A program made the translations under genes and the position numbers. 11,035 bases of DNA from Desulfovibrio sp. (GTDB lineage Bacteria; Desulfobacterota; Desulfovibrionia; Desulfovibrionales; Desulfovibrionaceae). The stretch is taken from NCBI GenBank assembly GCA_028708195.1, contig JAQVZK010000040.1, positions 1-11,035 of the forward strand. The letters are read 5' to 3'. This document shows positions 1 to 7,879 of this stretch, piece after piece (positions within the stretch are counted from its first letter, which is position 1; each line of letters begins with the position of its first letter). The notes beneath the pieces are model-generated. The model was not told the DNA's origin and did no database searches. It worked only from the letters and a program-made list of their open reading frames with translations.

Positions 1-1108
1 TGCGGCCCACAAGCCACCACCACAAGGCAGCCAGCATGATGCCCGCCAGCGCGATGACCAAGGCCGCGCCCAGCATGACATTTTCACGCAATGAGCCGTA
101 ATCCGCATCAATGCGCGCGGCTTCAACGCCCTGCTCAACCATCCAGGGCAGGCGCGGCACGGGCTGGGCCAAGGTGTAGTTGACCTCTTCTTCTGTTCCG
201 CCGGGGCCAGGTTCCGTACGCATATCCAGAGGCAGGCGGCCATCTTGCAGCTTCCAGCCGGGCAGGTTCACAAAACCTTCACGCACGCTGGGGTCAATGC
301 GCTGCAGCTGATCGCCAAAATGCTGTAAAATGGCAGCGCTGTATTCCTTGCCGCCGCTATGCCGCGTAATGGCCTTAACAACAGGCAGCACGTTGTAAGA
401 AGCCAGCAGAACAGAAGCCACCTTGTCGCCCGTGGCGTCAACGTAAAGAGGGGCTATAATGGGAAAGGCCATGTCCATAACCAGTTCGCCATTTTGGCGG
501 CGCACAGGCATAAAGACCGGGTGGCCCGTTTTGAAAGCCTGCTCCAGAAAACCGCGCTGCTCTGCGCTCAGTACGGGCGGCGCGCCAGGGGACATATAGA
601 CTTCAAGATCAGCGTTGACCAAACTAACAGACCAGAACGAGTTTTTTTCAATAAAATCTTTCAGTTGCCGTACCATCATAGGCAGGCGGGGGCCAAGAGC
701 GCTCAAGGGGTTCTGGGGTGACTGCTCGACCGCTTCTCGTTCCGCAGCAGAAAAAGCCTCAAGATTCGCCAGGGGGGCGTCTTCTTTTTGGGCCTCGCGC
801 AGAATCACATCGGCAGGCAGGCCGGAGTTATCCACTTCTGCGGCAAAAAGCCGCAGAAGGTCCAGCTCCACAAACATTTCGACCTGCTCGATGAGCGAGC
901 CAGACCACACCGTGAGCAGGGCCACCTTGTTATTGGTCTGCACGTGCAGGTTCTGCCCCGCCTCGTGCAACATGCGCGTGCGGGAGTTCTGCAGATACCA
1001 GTTGGCCCCCATCACAATGAATACCGACATGACCGCAAAAAGCGCCAGCATGATGAATGCCGCAGTGCGGTTACGTGATTTTTGGTTTGAGGAATCCTGT
1101 AATGCCAT
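1..1108 (-). CDS. Membrane-anchored sensor-like protein with large periplasmic domain (partial, C-terminus outside window)
   Basis: This open frame runs from an ATG at 1108-1106 to the window edge with no stop, giving 369 codons; the C-terminus is missing. An AAAGGAA ribosome site (1115-1121) lies 6 nt before the ATG, which supports the start. Visible architecture: a short basic N-terminus, a first membrane segment at about residues 16-37, a periplasmic domain of roughly 300 residues, and a second membrane segment at about 343-366 ending in a tryptophan-rich stretch (ALWWWLVGR). This topology suits a double-Cache-type extracellular sensor whose cytoplasmic output (GGDEF/EAL, kinase, phosphatase or other) lies beyond the edge. 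It is the last visible gene of the secretion locus, 22 bp after the HlyD-type gene, so probably co-transcribed. By position it could be the counterpart of LapD, the c-di-GMP receptor that controls adhesin release, but LapD has a much smaller periplasmic domain and no output domain can be seen here. The family call is inference; the reading frame and topology are seen directly. Confidence 0.75.
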   Translation of the reverse strand, partial: MALQDSSNQKSRNRTAAFIMLALFAVMSVFIVMGANWYLQNSRTRMLHEAGQNLHVQTNNKVALLTVWSGSLIEQVEMFVELDLLRLFAAEVDNSGLPADVILREAQKEDAPLANLEAFSAAEREAVEQSPQNPLSALGPRLPMMVRQLKDFIEKNSFWSVSLVNADLEVYMSPGAPPVLSAEQRGFLEQAFKTGHPVFMPVRRQNGELVMDMAFPIIAPLYVDATGDKVASVLLASYNVLPVVKAITRHSGGKEYSAAILQHFGDQLQRIDPSVREGFVNLPGWKLQDGRLPLDMRTEPGPGGTEEEVNYTLAQPVPRLPWMVEQGVEAARIDADYGSLRENVMLGAALVIALAGIMLAALWWWLVGR

Positions 1109-1130
1109 ATGTCGTTCCTTTCGTGGCAGA

Positions 1131-3158
1131 TCAACGTTCACGCAGGGCGTTCTGTTTGGCCTTGAGAATAGGCTTGAGCAAATAATCCAGAACAGTCTTT
1201 TTGCCGATGAGAATGTCGGTCGTCACGATCATGCCGGGTATGATTGGCAGAAGTTCCTTGTGATAGGCGATGGCATTCTTCTGGGTACGCACCTTTACCA
1301 GATAGAAATGCTCACTCTTCTTGTCTTCAATGGTGTCGGCGCTGATGGACTCAAGCTTGCCGTCGAGCCCGCCGTAGATGGAAAAGTCGTAGGCCGAAAC
1401 CTTGACCATCACATCCTGGCCGGGACGCAAAAAGGCTACGTCCTGCGGCTTGACCTTGGCTTCCACCACCAGAGTGTCGTCCAGCGGCACAATATCCATG
1501 ATTGGTTCGCCGGGCTTGACCACGCCGCCCACTGTAGAGATATAGATCTGCTTTACCGTGCCGCGAACAGGCGTGCGCAGCTCTGTACGGGTAACGCGGT
1601 CGCGCCCTGCCGAAAGGCTTTCACGCAGGGAGTTCAGCTCTTGCCGTCGTTTGTTCACCTCGTCGGTGATGGCCGCTATCTGCTCTGCCCGGCGCGATGC
1701 AATGCGTTGCCGCGATTCTTCAGCTGCGGCCTGCGCCTTGGGAATGGTGGCCGCCAGAGCGCTGATCTGGCCCTGAAGCTCCACAACCCTTTGCTGCAGA
1801 CCAAGATATTCCATCTTTGAAAAGTTGTTGCGCTGCACCAGGGCATACGCCGTATCGCGCTGCTCGATGGACAGGGCAAGGCTTTTGTCCAGCTGTACCT
1901 TGCGGGCCGATTGTTCTTCCACATCGTGCATGCGCTGGGTGTATTGCGATTCCAGCACTTCGATTTCTGCATTGAGCTGTACACGCCGGGCGTTATAGGC
2001 GTTTTCCTGATCATGAATGATCTGCCGGGCGCGAACCAGGGTGTTTTCGTCTACCTTGCGCCCGATGAGCTTGCTGGCCCATGCGTCAAGATGTTCTGGA
2101 AATACGGGGGGGTCTCCCTTTATTTCGGCTTCAAGCCGCATGATGGCCATGCTGTTTTCCATGGCCTTGTTCACAGCGTCCCGATAGGCGCTCTCGGCCA
2201 TTTCATTGTCCAGTTGGGCGAGGATGGCGCCCTTGTCCACGATTTGTCCTTCATGCACAAGAACGGCGCGCAAAATGCCGCCTTCAAGGTTCTGGATGGT
2301 CTGGGTGCGTTGCGATCCCACAACCGTGCCTTCAGCGTGGGTGACTTCATCCACGCTGGCAAAGGCCGCCCAGATGATCAGGCACAGAAACATGACGGCG
2401 ACACATATGGAAAGCGCACGCACCCCGAAACGCGGACGGCGCGCAAGGGCCGCGTCTACCTCACTGGCGTACTGGATGTCGTCAGGTGTCAGGCCGTTCA
2501 GGGGGGCATCCATAGCCGCAAAAAGACCAGGGTTGCTCTGCGGCTGATCGGGGGATTTTTGCTCACCCCCGCCGCGCAGGCGCTCTACCGTTTCTGCCAC
2601 AGATTGACGCAGGCTTTTGTCGGGCTTCTGCTCATGGTCGCCACCCAGTAAAAGCTCGCGCAAAAAGACTTTGGAGCCGCTTTCTTCCGCTTTTTCTCCT
2701 GCCTGGCCTTCTGGCCCCAAGGGCTGCAAGTCCCCATCGCCAGGTTCTTGCCCTGGCAACAGAAGGGCGAAGCCAGCGTGGTTTCCGTCTGCCCCGGCAC
2801 TGGCCGCGTCAGCGCCACCAGGCGTCAACCAACCCATTGCGGCGTCGCCTTGTGATTCCACACCGGGCATGGCAGGTATATACTCTTCCTGCTTCGTCGC
2901 CCCTGCCTCACCGAAAGGCGGCAATTGGCCGGGAAGGTGCGGCAGAAAATCACTGCCGACGCCTCCGTTGAAAAAAGCGCTGAAATCCGGCTGCTGCAGG
3001 GTCTGACCAAAAACAGAAGCAGAAGCGGCAGCAGAAGAAGCTTGGGCTTCAGCCTGGGCCTCACCCAAAACAGTTCCTTCTGCGTGCGTCTGGCCCGCAG
3101 GAGAGGAAATGTTTTCCAGATTGTCTTTATTTTGTGGTGTCAGCTGCATATCATGCAT
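1131..3158 (-). CDS. HlyD/LapC-type type I secretion membrane fusion (periplasmic adaptor) protein with long N-terminal extension
   Basis: This periplasmic adaptor links the inner-membrane ABC exporter to the TolC-type outer-membrane channel. It has 675 residues; HlyD/LapC relatives are usually about 430-480. Order of parts: a low-complexity, acidic, Ala/Gly/Pro/Gln-rich cytoplasmic extension (1 to about 245); one membrane anchor (about 247-268); the first half of a biotinyl/lipoyl-like domain (about 272-318, with NLEGGIL and EGQIVDKGAILAQLD); a long coiled-coil hairpin (about 322-525); the second lipoyl half (LRTPVRGTVKQIYI, about 527-540); and a beta-barrel C-terminal domain ending in the family signature PGMIVTTDILIGKKTVLDYLLKPI. 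The ATG at 3158 overlaps the 3' end of the ABC gene by 8 bp, implying translational coupling. A second in-frame ATG three codons later (3149) is equally possible, both lying after a GGGGA site. The peptide THAEGTV occurs twice, at residues 24-30 and 273-279. The family assignment is firm; the function of the extension is unknown. Confidence 0.95.
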   Translation of the reverse strand: MHDMQLTPQNKDNLENISSPAGQTHAEGTVLGEAQAEAQASSAAASASVFGQTLQQPDFSAFFNGGVGSDFLPHLPGQLPPFGEAGATKQEEYIPAMPGVESQGDAAMGWLTPGGADAASAGADGNHAGFALLLPGQEPGDGDLQPLGPEGQAGEKAEESGSKVFLRELLLGGDHEQKPDKSLRQSVAETVERLRGGGEQKSPDQPQSNPGLFAAMDAPLNGLTPDDIQYASEVDAALARRPRFGVRALSICVAVMFLCLIIWAAFASVDEVTHAEGTVVGSQRTQTIQNLEGGILRAVLVHEGQIVDKGAILAQLDNEMAESAYRDAVNKAMENSMAIMRLEAEIKGDPPVFPEHLDAWASKLIGRKVDENTLVRARQIIHDQENAYNARRVQLNAEIEVLESQYTQRMHDVEEQSARKVQLDKSLALSIEQRDTAYALVQRNNFSKMEYLGLQQRVVELQGQISALAATIPKAQAAAEESRQRIASRRAEQIAAITDEVNKRRQELNSLRESLSAGRDRVTRTELRTPVRGTVKQIYISTVGGVVKPGEPIMDIVPLDDTLVVEAKVKPQDVAFLRPGQDVMVKVSAYDFSIYGGLDGKLESISADTIEDKKSEHFYLVKVRTQKNAIAYHKELLPIIPGMIVTTDILIGKKTVLDYLLKPILKAKQNALRER

Positions 3159-6100
3159 TCCCCGCTAGCCGATGCGCCTCGGCCCCGTGTTCTGATCTTG
3201 CCGCTGCTGCGCTTTGTTTTGAACGGTCACGCAAGCTTTGCAATACGGCGTCACGCGGGCCGTCCATCTTGATTTGGCCATTTTCCATAACAATAAGACG
3301 CTCAACAATACGGAGCATGGACAGACGGTGCGTGACAAGCACTACAGTACGGCCCTGCATGACCGAGAACAGACGCTTTTGCAGCATAAGTTCAGAATCT
3401 GTATCCATATTACTTGTGGGTTCGTCCAGAAGCAGCACCTCAGGGTCGCGCACCAAGGCCCGTGCCAGCGCAACCGCCTGGCGTTGCCCACCAGAAAGAG
3501 CCTTGCCCTGCTCCCCTACCTGAGCGGCAAACCCGGCAGGATTATTGCGCAAAAAGTCTGTCACGCCAGCAAGGGCCGCTGCCCGCAGAACCAAATGGTC
3601 GTTGATGGTAGGGTCGCCCAGGGCGATATTGTCGCGAATACTGCCATAAAAGAGCACAACATCCTGCGGCAAAACCCCCACCCGGCCACGCAGGTCGGTA
3701 CTGGGAATCTGGCGAATGTCCACATCGCCAAACTTCACGGCGCCTTCCTTGGGTTGGTAAAGGCCAATGAGCAGCTTTGACAGTGTGCTTTTTCCCGATC
3801 CCATGGGGCCGATGATGCCCACGCGCTCGCCTGGTTCAATTCGCAGAGACACGCGCTCAAGGGCCAGTCTTTCCTGATGCGGGTAGGCAAAAGAAACGCT
3901 TTCCATTGTGAAGGATGGACGCAGCATGCCGAAATCCATGCAGGTTTTTTCCACCTGATTTTCGGATGGCAGCATCATGAGCATATCCAGAGCCTTGAGC
4001 GTCACGTGCGAGTTTTGCAGCCGCGTGAGCAGGGAGGCCATCTGCAGCAGGGGAGCCATTGTGCGGCCCACGAGGATATTGCAGCCGATAAGCGCGCCCA
4101 TAGTCATGAGCCCTTCGGATATGCGATACACGCCCCACACGATCATGGCCACGGTCACAAGCTGGGTGATGAGCATGGATGTTGTGACCGCAAGGTTGTT
4201 GTACTTGCGGGCCTCACTGTTGGATTGGGCAGAAAGCCCCACAACGGATTCCCAAAGCTTTTGCATGCGGCTTTCAGCCATGCAGGACTTGAGGGTTTCA
4301 AGGCCACCCACAATTTCCACCAGCAAGGCGTTTTTCTGCATGTTCTGCTTGTAGCTTGATTCGGCACTGCGGCGTGAACGGTGCTGCAGCAATAAGCCCA
4401 GGCCCACCATAAGGGGCATGGCAGCCAGGGGCAAAAAGACTATCGGGCCACCGATAAATCCGATGAGCAGCAAAAAAATCACCAAAAAGGGCAGGTCAAT
4501 GCAGGCCAGCAGGCTTGATGAGCTGAAAAACTCGCGCAGTTGCTCAAATTCACGCAGGTTGTTTACCAAAGCGCCCGTGGATTCCGGTTTGGCATCCATG
4601 CGCATAGAAAGAACTTTTTCCACCAGCGAGCTTGAAAGCACAATATCGGCATTGCGCCCGGCCACGTCCACAAAATGTGTGCGCAAGGACGAAAGCAGAA
4701 AGTTGAACAGGTAGATAATAAGAATGCCTATGGCCAGAACCCACAGCGTTTCAATGGCGTTGTTGGGCACCACGCGGTCATAGACGTTCATGACAAAAAG
4801 CGGGCTGCCAACGGCAATCAGGTTGATGACCACACTGGCCAGGGCGACATGGCGGTAAATGGGGGCATAGTACCGCAGCACATCCCAGAACCAGCGCTTG
4901 CCGTGCGCGATGCTCAGCCTTTCTGCCCGGTCGTCGGGCGCTGCCTCCACCGCGGCAAAAAGGGTGTAGCCCGAATAGTCCTCTTTGAGGTCTTCAAGCA
5001 GCACTGTTTGCGCGGTCTCGCTGGTTTCAGGAAAGATGACTTCAGCTTTGCCGTCACGGATAGACGTCACCACGCAGGAACGGTCACGCGTCAAAAGAAG
5101 GATGCAGGGCAAGACCAGAGCAGGAATTTCTTCAAGCTCGGGGCGAAAAACAATGCGCCCCGAAAGCCCCGCCTTGTGCGCCGCCCTCAGGCAGGCCTGG
5201 GGCGTTACCTTGCTGCCCGTCAGCCCGGCCATGAGAAACTGCGGGCTAACGACCTTGCCGCGCAGACGCAGCAACACGGCAAGACTGCGCAAAAGACCCG
5301 GCATAAAATCCACGTCAGACGGACGCAACGGCCCCATGCTGCGCTCTTTTTCTGCCTGAGTCCCGCGCATGGCGGCTTCATGCCGCGCGGCTTGGGCTAT
5401 GGCATCCAGGGCGGCTTCTCCCACCTGGCTGGAAACGCCAGGCGCACCCCCTGGAGGGATATGCCCATCAGATTCCGCAGGCACATTGTCAGGTGCTGGC
5501 CTCGAAGGGGCGTTTGCGATATATCCCGCTGGCATAGGTGCAGCATTGGCCGCGCTGGCCGCAGTGGTCGGGATGCTTCCAGATACAGTTGTCGGGGCCT
5601 TTACACCCTGCGTACCCGCCGGGGCGGATGACATTCCTCCGGGCTGAACCGCCTGGGCCGAAGGAGCAGGCGCCTGCGTCTGCACCTGTGGCGGAGACTG
5701 GGGAGTTTGCAAAGATGCTACAGACTGCTGGGTTTGTAGCTGTGGCGGCTGCTGGAGGCTGGATTCTGACGGTTGTCCCCCCCCGGTAGCACTGGCGGCA
5801 GGTCCGGCAAGCTCGGTTGTGGCTGCGTGCGGGGACTTCTGTTGGGTACTATCGAGCACAATTCTGCCCCCCGGCGTAAGTGGCATGGCCCCGTGCAGGG
5901 GCGTGCCCCCGACGGGAGAGCCAGCAGCCTTGTGCGCCATTTGCGGATCAGGCTGGTGCGCAGGCGGCTGTGCCGCTGTCGCTTGCTCCCTCACTGGCAA
6001 CACCGTCGCCCGGCTGACGTTCTGTTTTTCGCCGGGCACCGCCGCACTACTGGCGGCAGAAGCCGGTTCATGCCGTTGGGCAGAATCGGCCTGTTGATCT

Positions 6101-6216
6101 CTATGAAGAGAAGCGTTTTCAGACGCATTTGCTGCCCCGGCAAAACCAGCACCGCTTTTTGCAGGCGTTTCGCCCGAGGCCTTTTCTGTATTACTGGTGT
6201 TCTTGGATTGTTCCAT
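3151..6216 (-). CDS. Type I secretion ABC transporter/ATPase (LssB/LapB type) with degenerate C39 domain and ~300-residue N-terminal extension
   Basis: This inner-membrane exporter uses ATP hydrolysis to drive an unfolded substrate, typically a large RTX-type adhesin, through the T1SS. It has 1021 residues; relatives are about 700-730. Parts: a Pro/Ala/Gln/Ser-rich low-complexity extension (1 to about 295); a C39-like domain (about 300-425) without the catalytic cysteine motif, so a docking rather than a protease domain; a six-helix membrane domain (about 445-735); and a nucleotide-binding domain (about 768-990). The latter has Walker A GPMGSGKST (803-811), Q-loop Gln851, signature LSGGQ (907-911), Walker B LLLDEP with Glu932, and switch His963, so it looks catalytically intact. 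The ATG at 6216 has a GGGAA site 4 nt upstream, and the frame stays open through the extension, supporting the long form. An internal start near Met283 or Met294 would give a normal-sized protein and cannot be excluded. The gene overlaps the following HlyD-type gene by 8 bp. Confidence 0.95.
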   Translation of the reverse strand: MEQSKNTSNTEKASGETPAKSGAGFAGAANASENASLHRDQQADSAQRHEPASAASSAAVPGEKQNVSRATVLPVREQATAAQPPAHQPDPQMAHKAAGSPVGGTPLHGAMPLTPGGRIVLDSTQQKSPHAATTELAGPAASATGGGQPSESSLQQPPQLQTQQSVASLQTPQSPPQVQTQAPAPSAQAVQPGGMSSAPAGTQGVKAPTTVSGSIPTTAASAANAAPMPAGYIANAPSRPAPDNVPAESDGHIPPGGAPGVSSQVGEAALDAIAQAARHEAAMRGTQAEKERSMGPLRPSDVDFMPGLLRSLAVLLRLRGKVVSPQFLMAGLTGSKVTPQACLRAAHKAGLSGRIVFRPELEEIPALVLPCILLLTRDRSCVVTSIRDGKAEVIFPETSETAQTVLLEDLKEDYSGYTLFAAVEAAPDDRAERLSIAHGKRWFWDVLRYYAPIYRHVALASVVINLIAVGSPLFVMNVYDRVVPNNAIETLWVLAIGILIIYLFNFLLSSLRTHFVDVAGRNADIVLSSSLVEKVLSMRMDAKPESTGALVNNLREFEQLREFFSSSSLLACIDLPFLVIFLLLIGFIGGPIVFLPLAAMPLMVGLGLLLQHRSRRSAESSYKQNMQKNALLVEIVGGLETLKSCMAESRMQKLWESVVGLSAQSNSEARKYNNLAVTTSMLITQLVTVAMIVWGVYRISEGLMTMGALIGCNILVGRTMAPLLQMASLLTRLQNSHVTLKALDMLMMLPSENQVEKTCMDFGMLRPSFTMESVSFAYPHQERLALERVSLRIEPGERVGIIGPMGSGKSTLSKLLIGLYQPKEGAVKFGDVDIRQIPSTDLRGRVGVLPQDVVLFYGSIRDNIALGDPTINDHLVLRAAALAGVTDFLRNNPAGFAAQVGEQGKALSGGQRQAVALARALVRDPEVLLLDEPTSNMDTDSELMLQKRLFSVMQGRTVVLVTHRLSMLRIVERLIVMENGQIKMDGPRDAVLQSLRDRSKQSAAAARSEHGAEAHRLAGNA

Positions 6217-6280
6217 GATATTCCCGTTGCTGAAGCGCTGGGGCAGAAACCCCTTGCAGATGGGCGGGAGTGTAGGCCGA

Positions 6281-6294
6281 AAGCGGAACCGCTT
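6281..6294. repeat. Perfect inverted repeat upstream of the ABC transporter gene
   Basis: AAGCGG-AA-CCGCTT is a perfect 6-bp inverted repeat with a 2-bp centre, 65 bp before the ABC transporter start and downstream of a candidate promoter. It could be an operator or a small RNA hairpin in the leader. The symmetry is seen directly; any function is inference. Confidence 0.35.
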
Positions 6295-6344
6295 GCCACA
6301 TATAGCTTAATTCGCCTGAAATTAGGTGCTCTTCCGCCATATGT

Positions 6345-6373
6345 AAAATACTATACTGTGGCCGGGTTGCCAA
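6345..6373 (-). promoter_or_regulatory. Candidate sigma70-type promoter for abc-hlyD-sensor genes
   Basis: On the minus strand, TTGGCA (6373-6368) and TATTTT (6350-6345) are separated by 17 bp and lie about 130 bp before the ABC transporter ATG. The match is moderate (4 of 6 in each box). It would let the abc-hlyD part of the locus be transcribed apart from the TolC-type gene, whose own transcript may end at the hairpin just upstream. Weak evidence, based on matching alone. Confidence 0.3.
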
Positions 6374-6437
6374 GTCTTTTGGCTATCCCAATTGGCAGGG
6401 GAGCAATGAAGGGGTTCTGTTTTGAAAGGCCAACGTC

Positions 6438-6468
6438 ATACCCCGGCATGACCTGCACGCCGGGGTAT
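6438..6468 (-). terminator. Strong intercistronic hairpin after the TolC-type gene (terminator or attenuator)
   Basis: A perfect 10-bp stem, ATACCCCGGC (6438-6447) with GCCGGGGTAT (6459-6468), encloses an 11-nt loop and begins 10 nt after the TolC-type stop codon. In the direction of transcription it is followed by GACGTTGGCCTTTCA, which lacks a clean U-tract. It may therefore be a leaky terminator or an mRNA-stabilising hairpin that sets tolC above abc-hlyD, rather than an absolute stop. Confidence 0.6.
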
Positions 6469-6478
6469 AACATCCTCT

Positions 6479-7879
6479 TTAATCAAACCAGCCGGGAGCA
6501 AATTCTTCGCGGGGGTCTGCGGGGTCCTTGGGCGGGGTCTGCGCAAGAGGTCCGGTATTGATGGACATCTGTGGCAGAAGATTGCCCGAAAGAGCGCTCA
6601 GACGGTATGCGCCTACCAGGATGTTGCCGCGTGCGGTTTCAGCCTGGGTTGAAGAGTTGAAAAGTTCACTTTCAGTATCAAGCACGTCCAGAATACTGCG
6701 CTTGCCGATCTGGAACTGCTCGATATAGGCAGAACGGGTATACTTGCTATATTCTACAGCCTTGGTGTAGTGCGAAAACTGCTCCTGGGCAGCCTGATAG
6801 TTTGTCCAGGTGCTTTCAATATCCAGCTTGAGTTCGTCGATAAAGTCATACATCACCTGACGGCTCTGCCGAATGCGCGCCGAAGCCGCACGGCGTTCTG
6901 CAAGGTCAGCGCCGCTGTTGAAGATATTCCAGCGTACGACGCCAAGCACGTCAAAGCTGTATATCCAACGGTCACTGGCACCGCCCCTGTCTGTGTAGTT
7001 GGGGCCAGCCTCAAGATTAAGCGTGGGGTAAAAGGCCGAATCAGCCAGTTCGCGTTCGCCGCGAGCAGCACGAATATCCTGCATATAAGCGGCAATTTTG
7101 GGGTTGCTCTGCTCTGCCTGTGTCAGCACGGCATCGGGCCCCTTGTACAGTTCGGGGGGCATTGTCACGGGGGCCAGCTTGCCCGTGGCGGGCAGGCCGG
7201 TGAGGCGGGTATAGCGTTCTTCCGCAACCAGCAGGGCAGCCTTGGATTCGGAAAGGCTCGACAACGCGCGCTGCAGGCGAGAACGGGCCTGGGTCACGTC
7301 GGCGGCGGTATCCGCACCGAGGTTGGCCCTTTCCTGCGCCTGGTTTACCAGTGCCTTATGCTGCGAAACGTTCATTTCAGCCAATGAAAGAATTTTTCTA
7401 CGGCGCAGCACGTCAATATGCGAGATGATTCCCTCAAGCGACATGGAGGTGGCCGTGTCAAAAACACGAAACTTCACGGATTCAAGAGTTGATTTTGCCG
7501 TACGAACACGCGACCTGGTGGCAAAACCATCCCATATGGGCTGCACAAGCTGGGCGCTAACGCCAGCCATGCCCCACATCTGCGTGTCCAAATCTCTGCT
7601 GCGGGTGCTCGAGTCGCTCAGCACACTGCCGCCAGCACGGCCGGTAACGTCAACGCGTGGGCCAAAACCGGCCTTGGCGCGGTCAACTTCATGCTCAAGC
7701 ACATTCCGGTTTTCTTGTATGCCGCGCAGAGCCCTGTTGGTTCGCAACACGCCGTAAACGGAGTCTTCTACGGTGATGGCCTGCCCGGCCTGGGGCAGCG
7801 GATATGTCTGCTCCGCAGCCGTCGCCACAGCGGGCGCCAGCAAGACCAAAGCCAAAAGGTATGATAAATATTGTTTCAC
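6479..7879 (-). CDS. TolC/LapE-family outer-membrane channel protein of the type I secretion system
   Basis: This is the outer-membrane channel-tunnel of the T1SS; it docks onto the HlyD-type adaptor to give an exit through periplasm and outer membrane. It has 466 residues, normal for the family. A Sec signal peptide is clear: MKQ followed by a Leu/Ala-rich core, with likely cleavage after ATAA near residue 22. The mature part shows the two repeated TolC/OEP halves with long amphipathic helices (for example the stretch with RAKAGFGPRVDVTGRAG near the N-terminus, then NQAQERANLGADTAADV, and EYSKYTRSAYIEQFQIGKRS with LDVLDTESELFNS near the C-terminus). The QFQIGKRSILDVLD segment is typical of T1SS outer-membrane proteins. 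It ends in a short Pro/Asp-rich tail. The start is a GTG (7879-7877) preceded at 6 nt by AGGGAG (7886-7891). It is the first gene of the secretion locus, after a long AT-rich leader. Confidence 0.93.
   Translation of the reverse strand: MKQYLSYLLALVLLAPAVATAAEQTYPLPQAGQAITVEDSVYGVLRTNRALRGIQENRNVLEHEVDRAKAGFGPRVDVTGRAGGSVLSDSSTRSRDLDTQMWGMAGVSAQLVQPIWDGFATRSRVRTAKSTLESVKFRVFDTATSMSLEGIISHIDVLRRRKILSLAEMNVSQHKALVNQAQERANLGADTAADVTQARSRLQRALSSLSESKAALLVAEERYTRLTGLPATGKLAPVTMPPELYKGPDAVLTQAEQSNPKIAAYMQDIRAARGERELADSAFYPTLNLEAGPNYTDRGGASDRWIYSFDVLGVVRWNIFNSGADLAERRAASARIRQSRQVMYDFIDELKLDIESTWTNYQAAQEQFSHYTKAVEYSKYTRSAYIEQFQIGKRSILDVLDTESELFNSSTQAETARGNILVGAYRLSALSGNLLPQMSINTGPLAQTPPKDPADPREEFAPGWFD

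Noticed and set aside
615..1820. 401-codon plus-strand open frame opposite the sensor and HlyD-type genes
   Set aside because: It is antisense to two well-supported genes, spans their junction, and its translation shows no family resemblance; a shadow frame in GC-rich coding DNA.
4675..5631. 318-codon plus-strand open frame opposite the ABC transporter
   Set aside because: It is fully antisense to the exporter coding region, with composition typical of a shadow frame and no recognisable domain.
6191..6373. 60-codon minus-strand frame in the gap before the ABC gene
   Set aside because: It overlaps the start of the ABC gene in another frame and lacks a ribosome site or homology.
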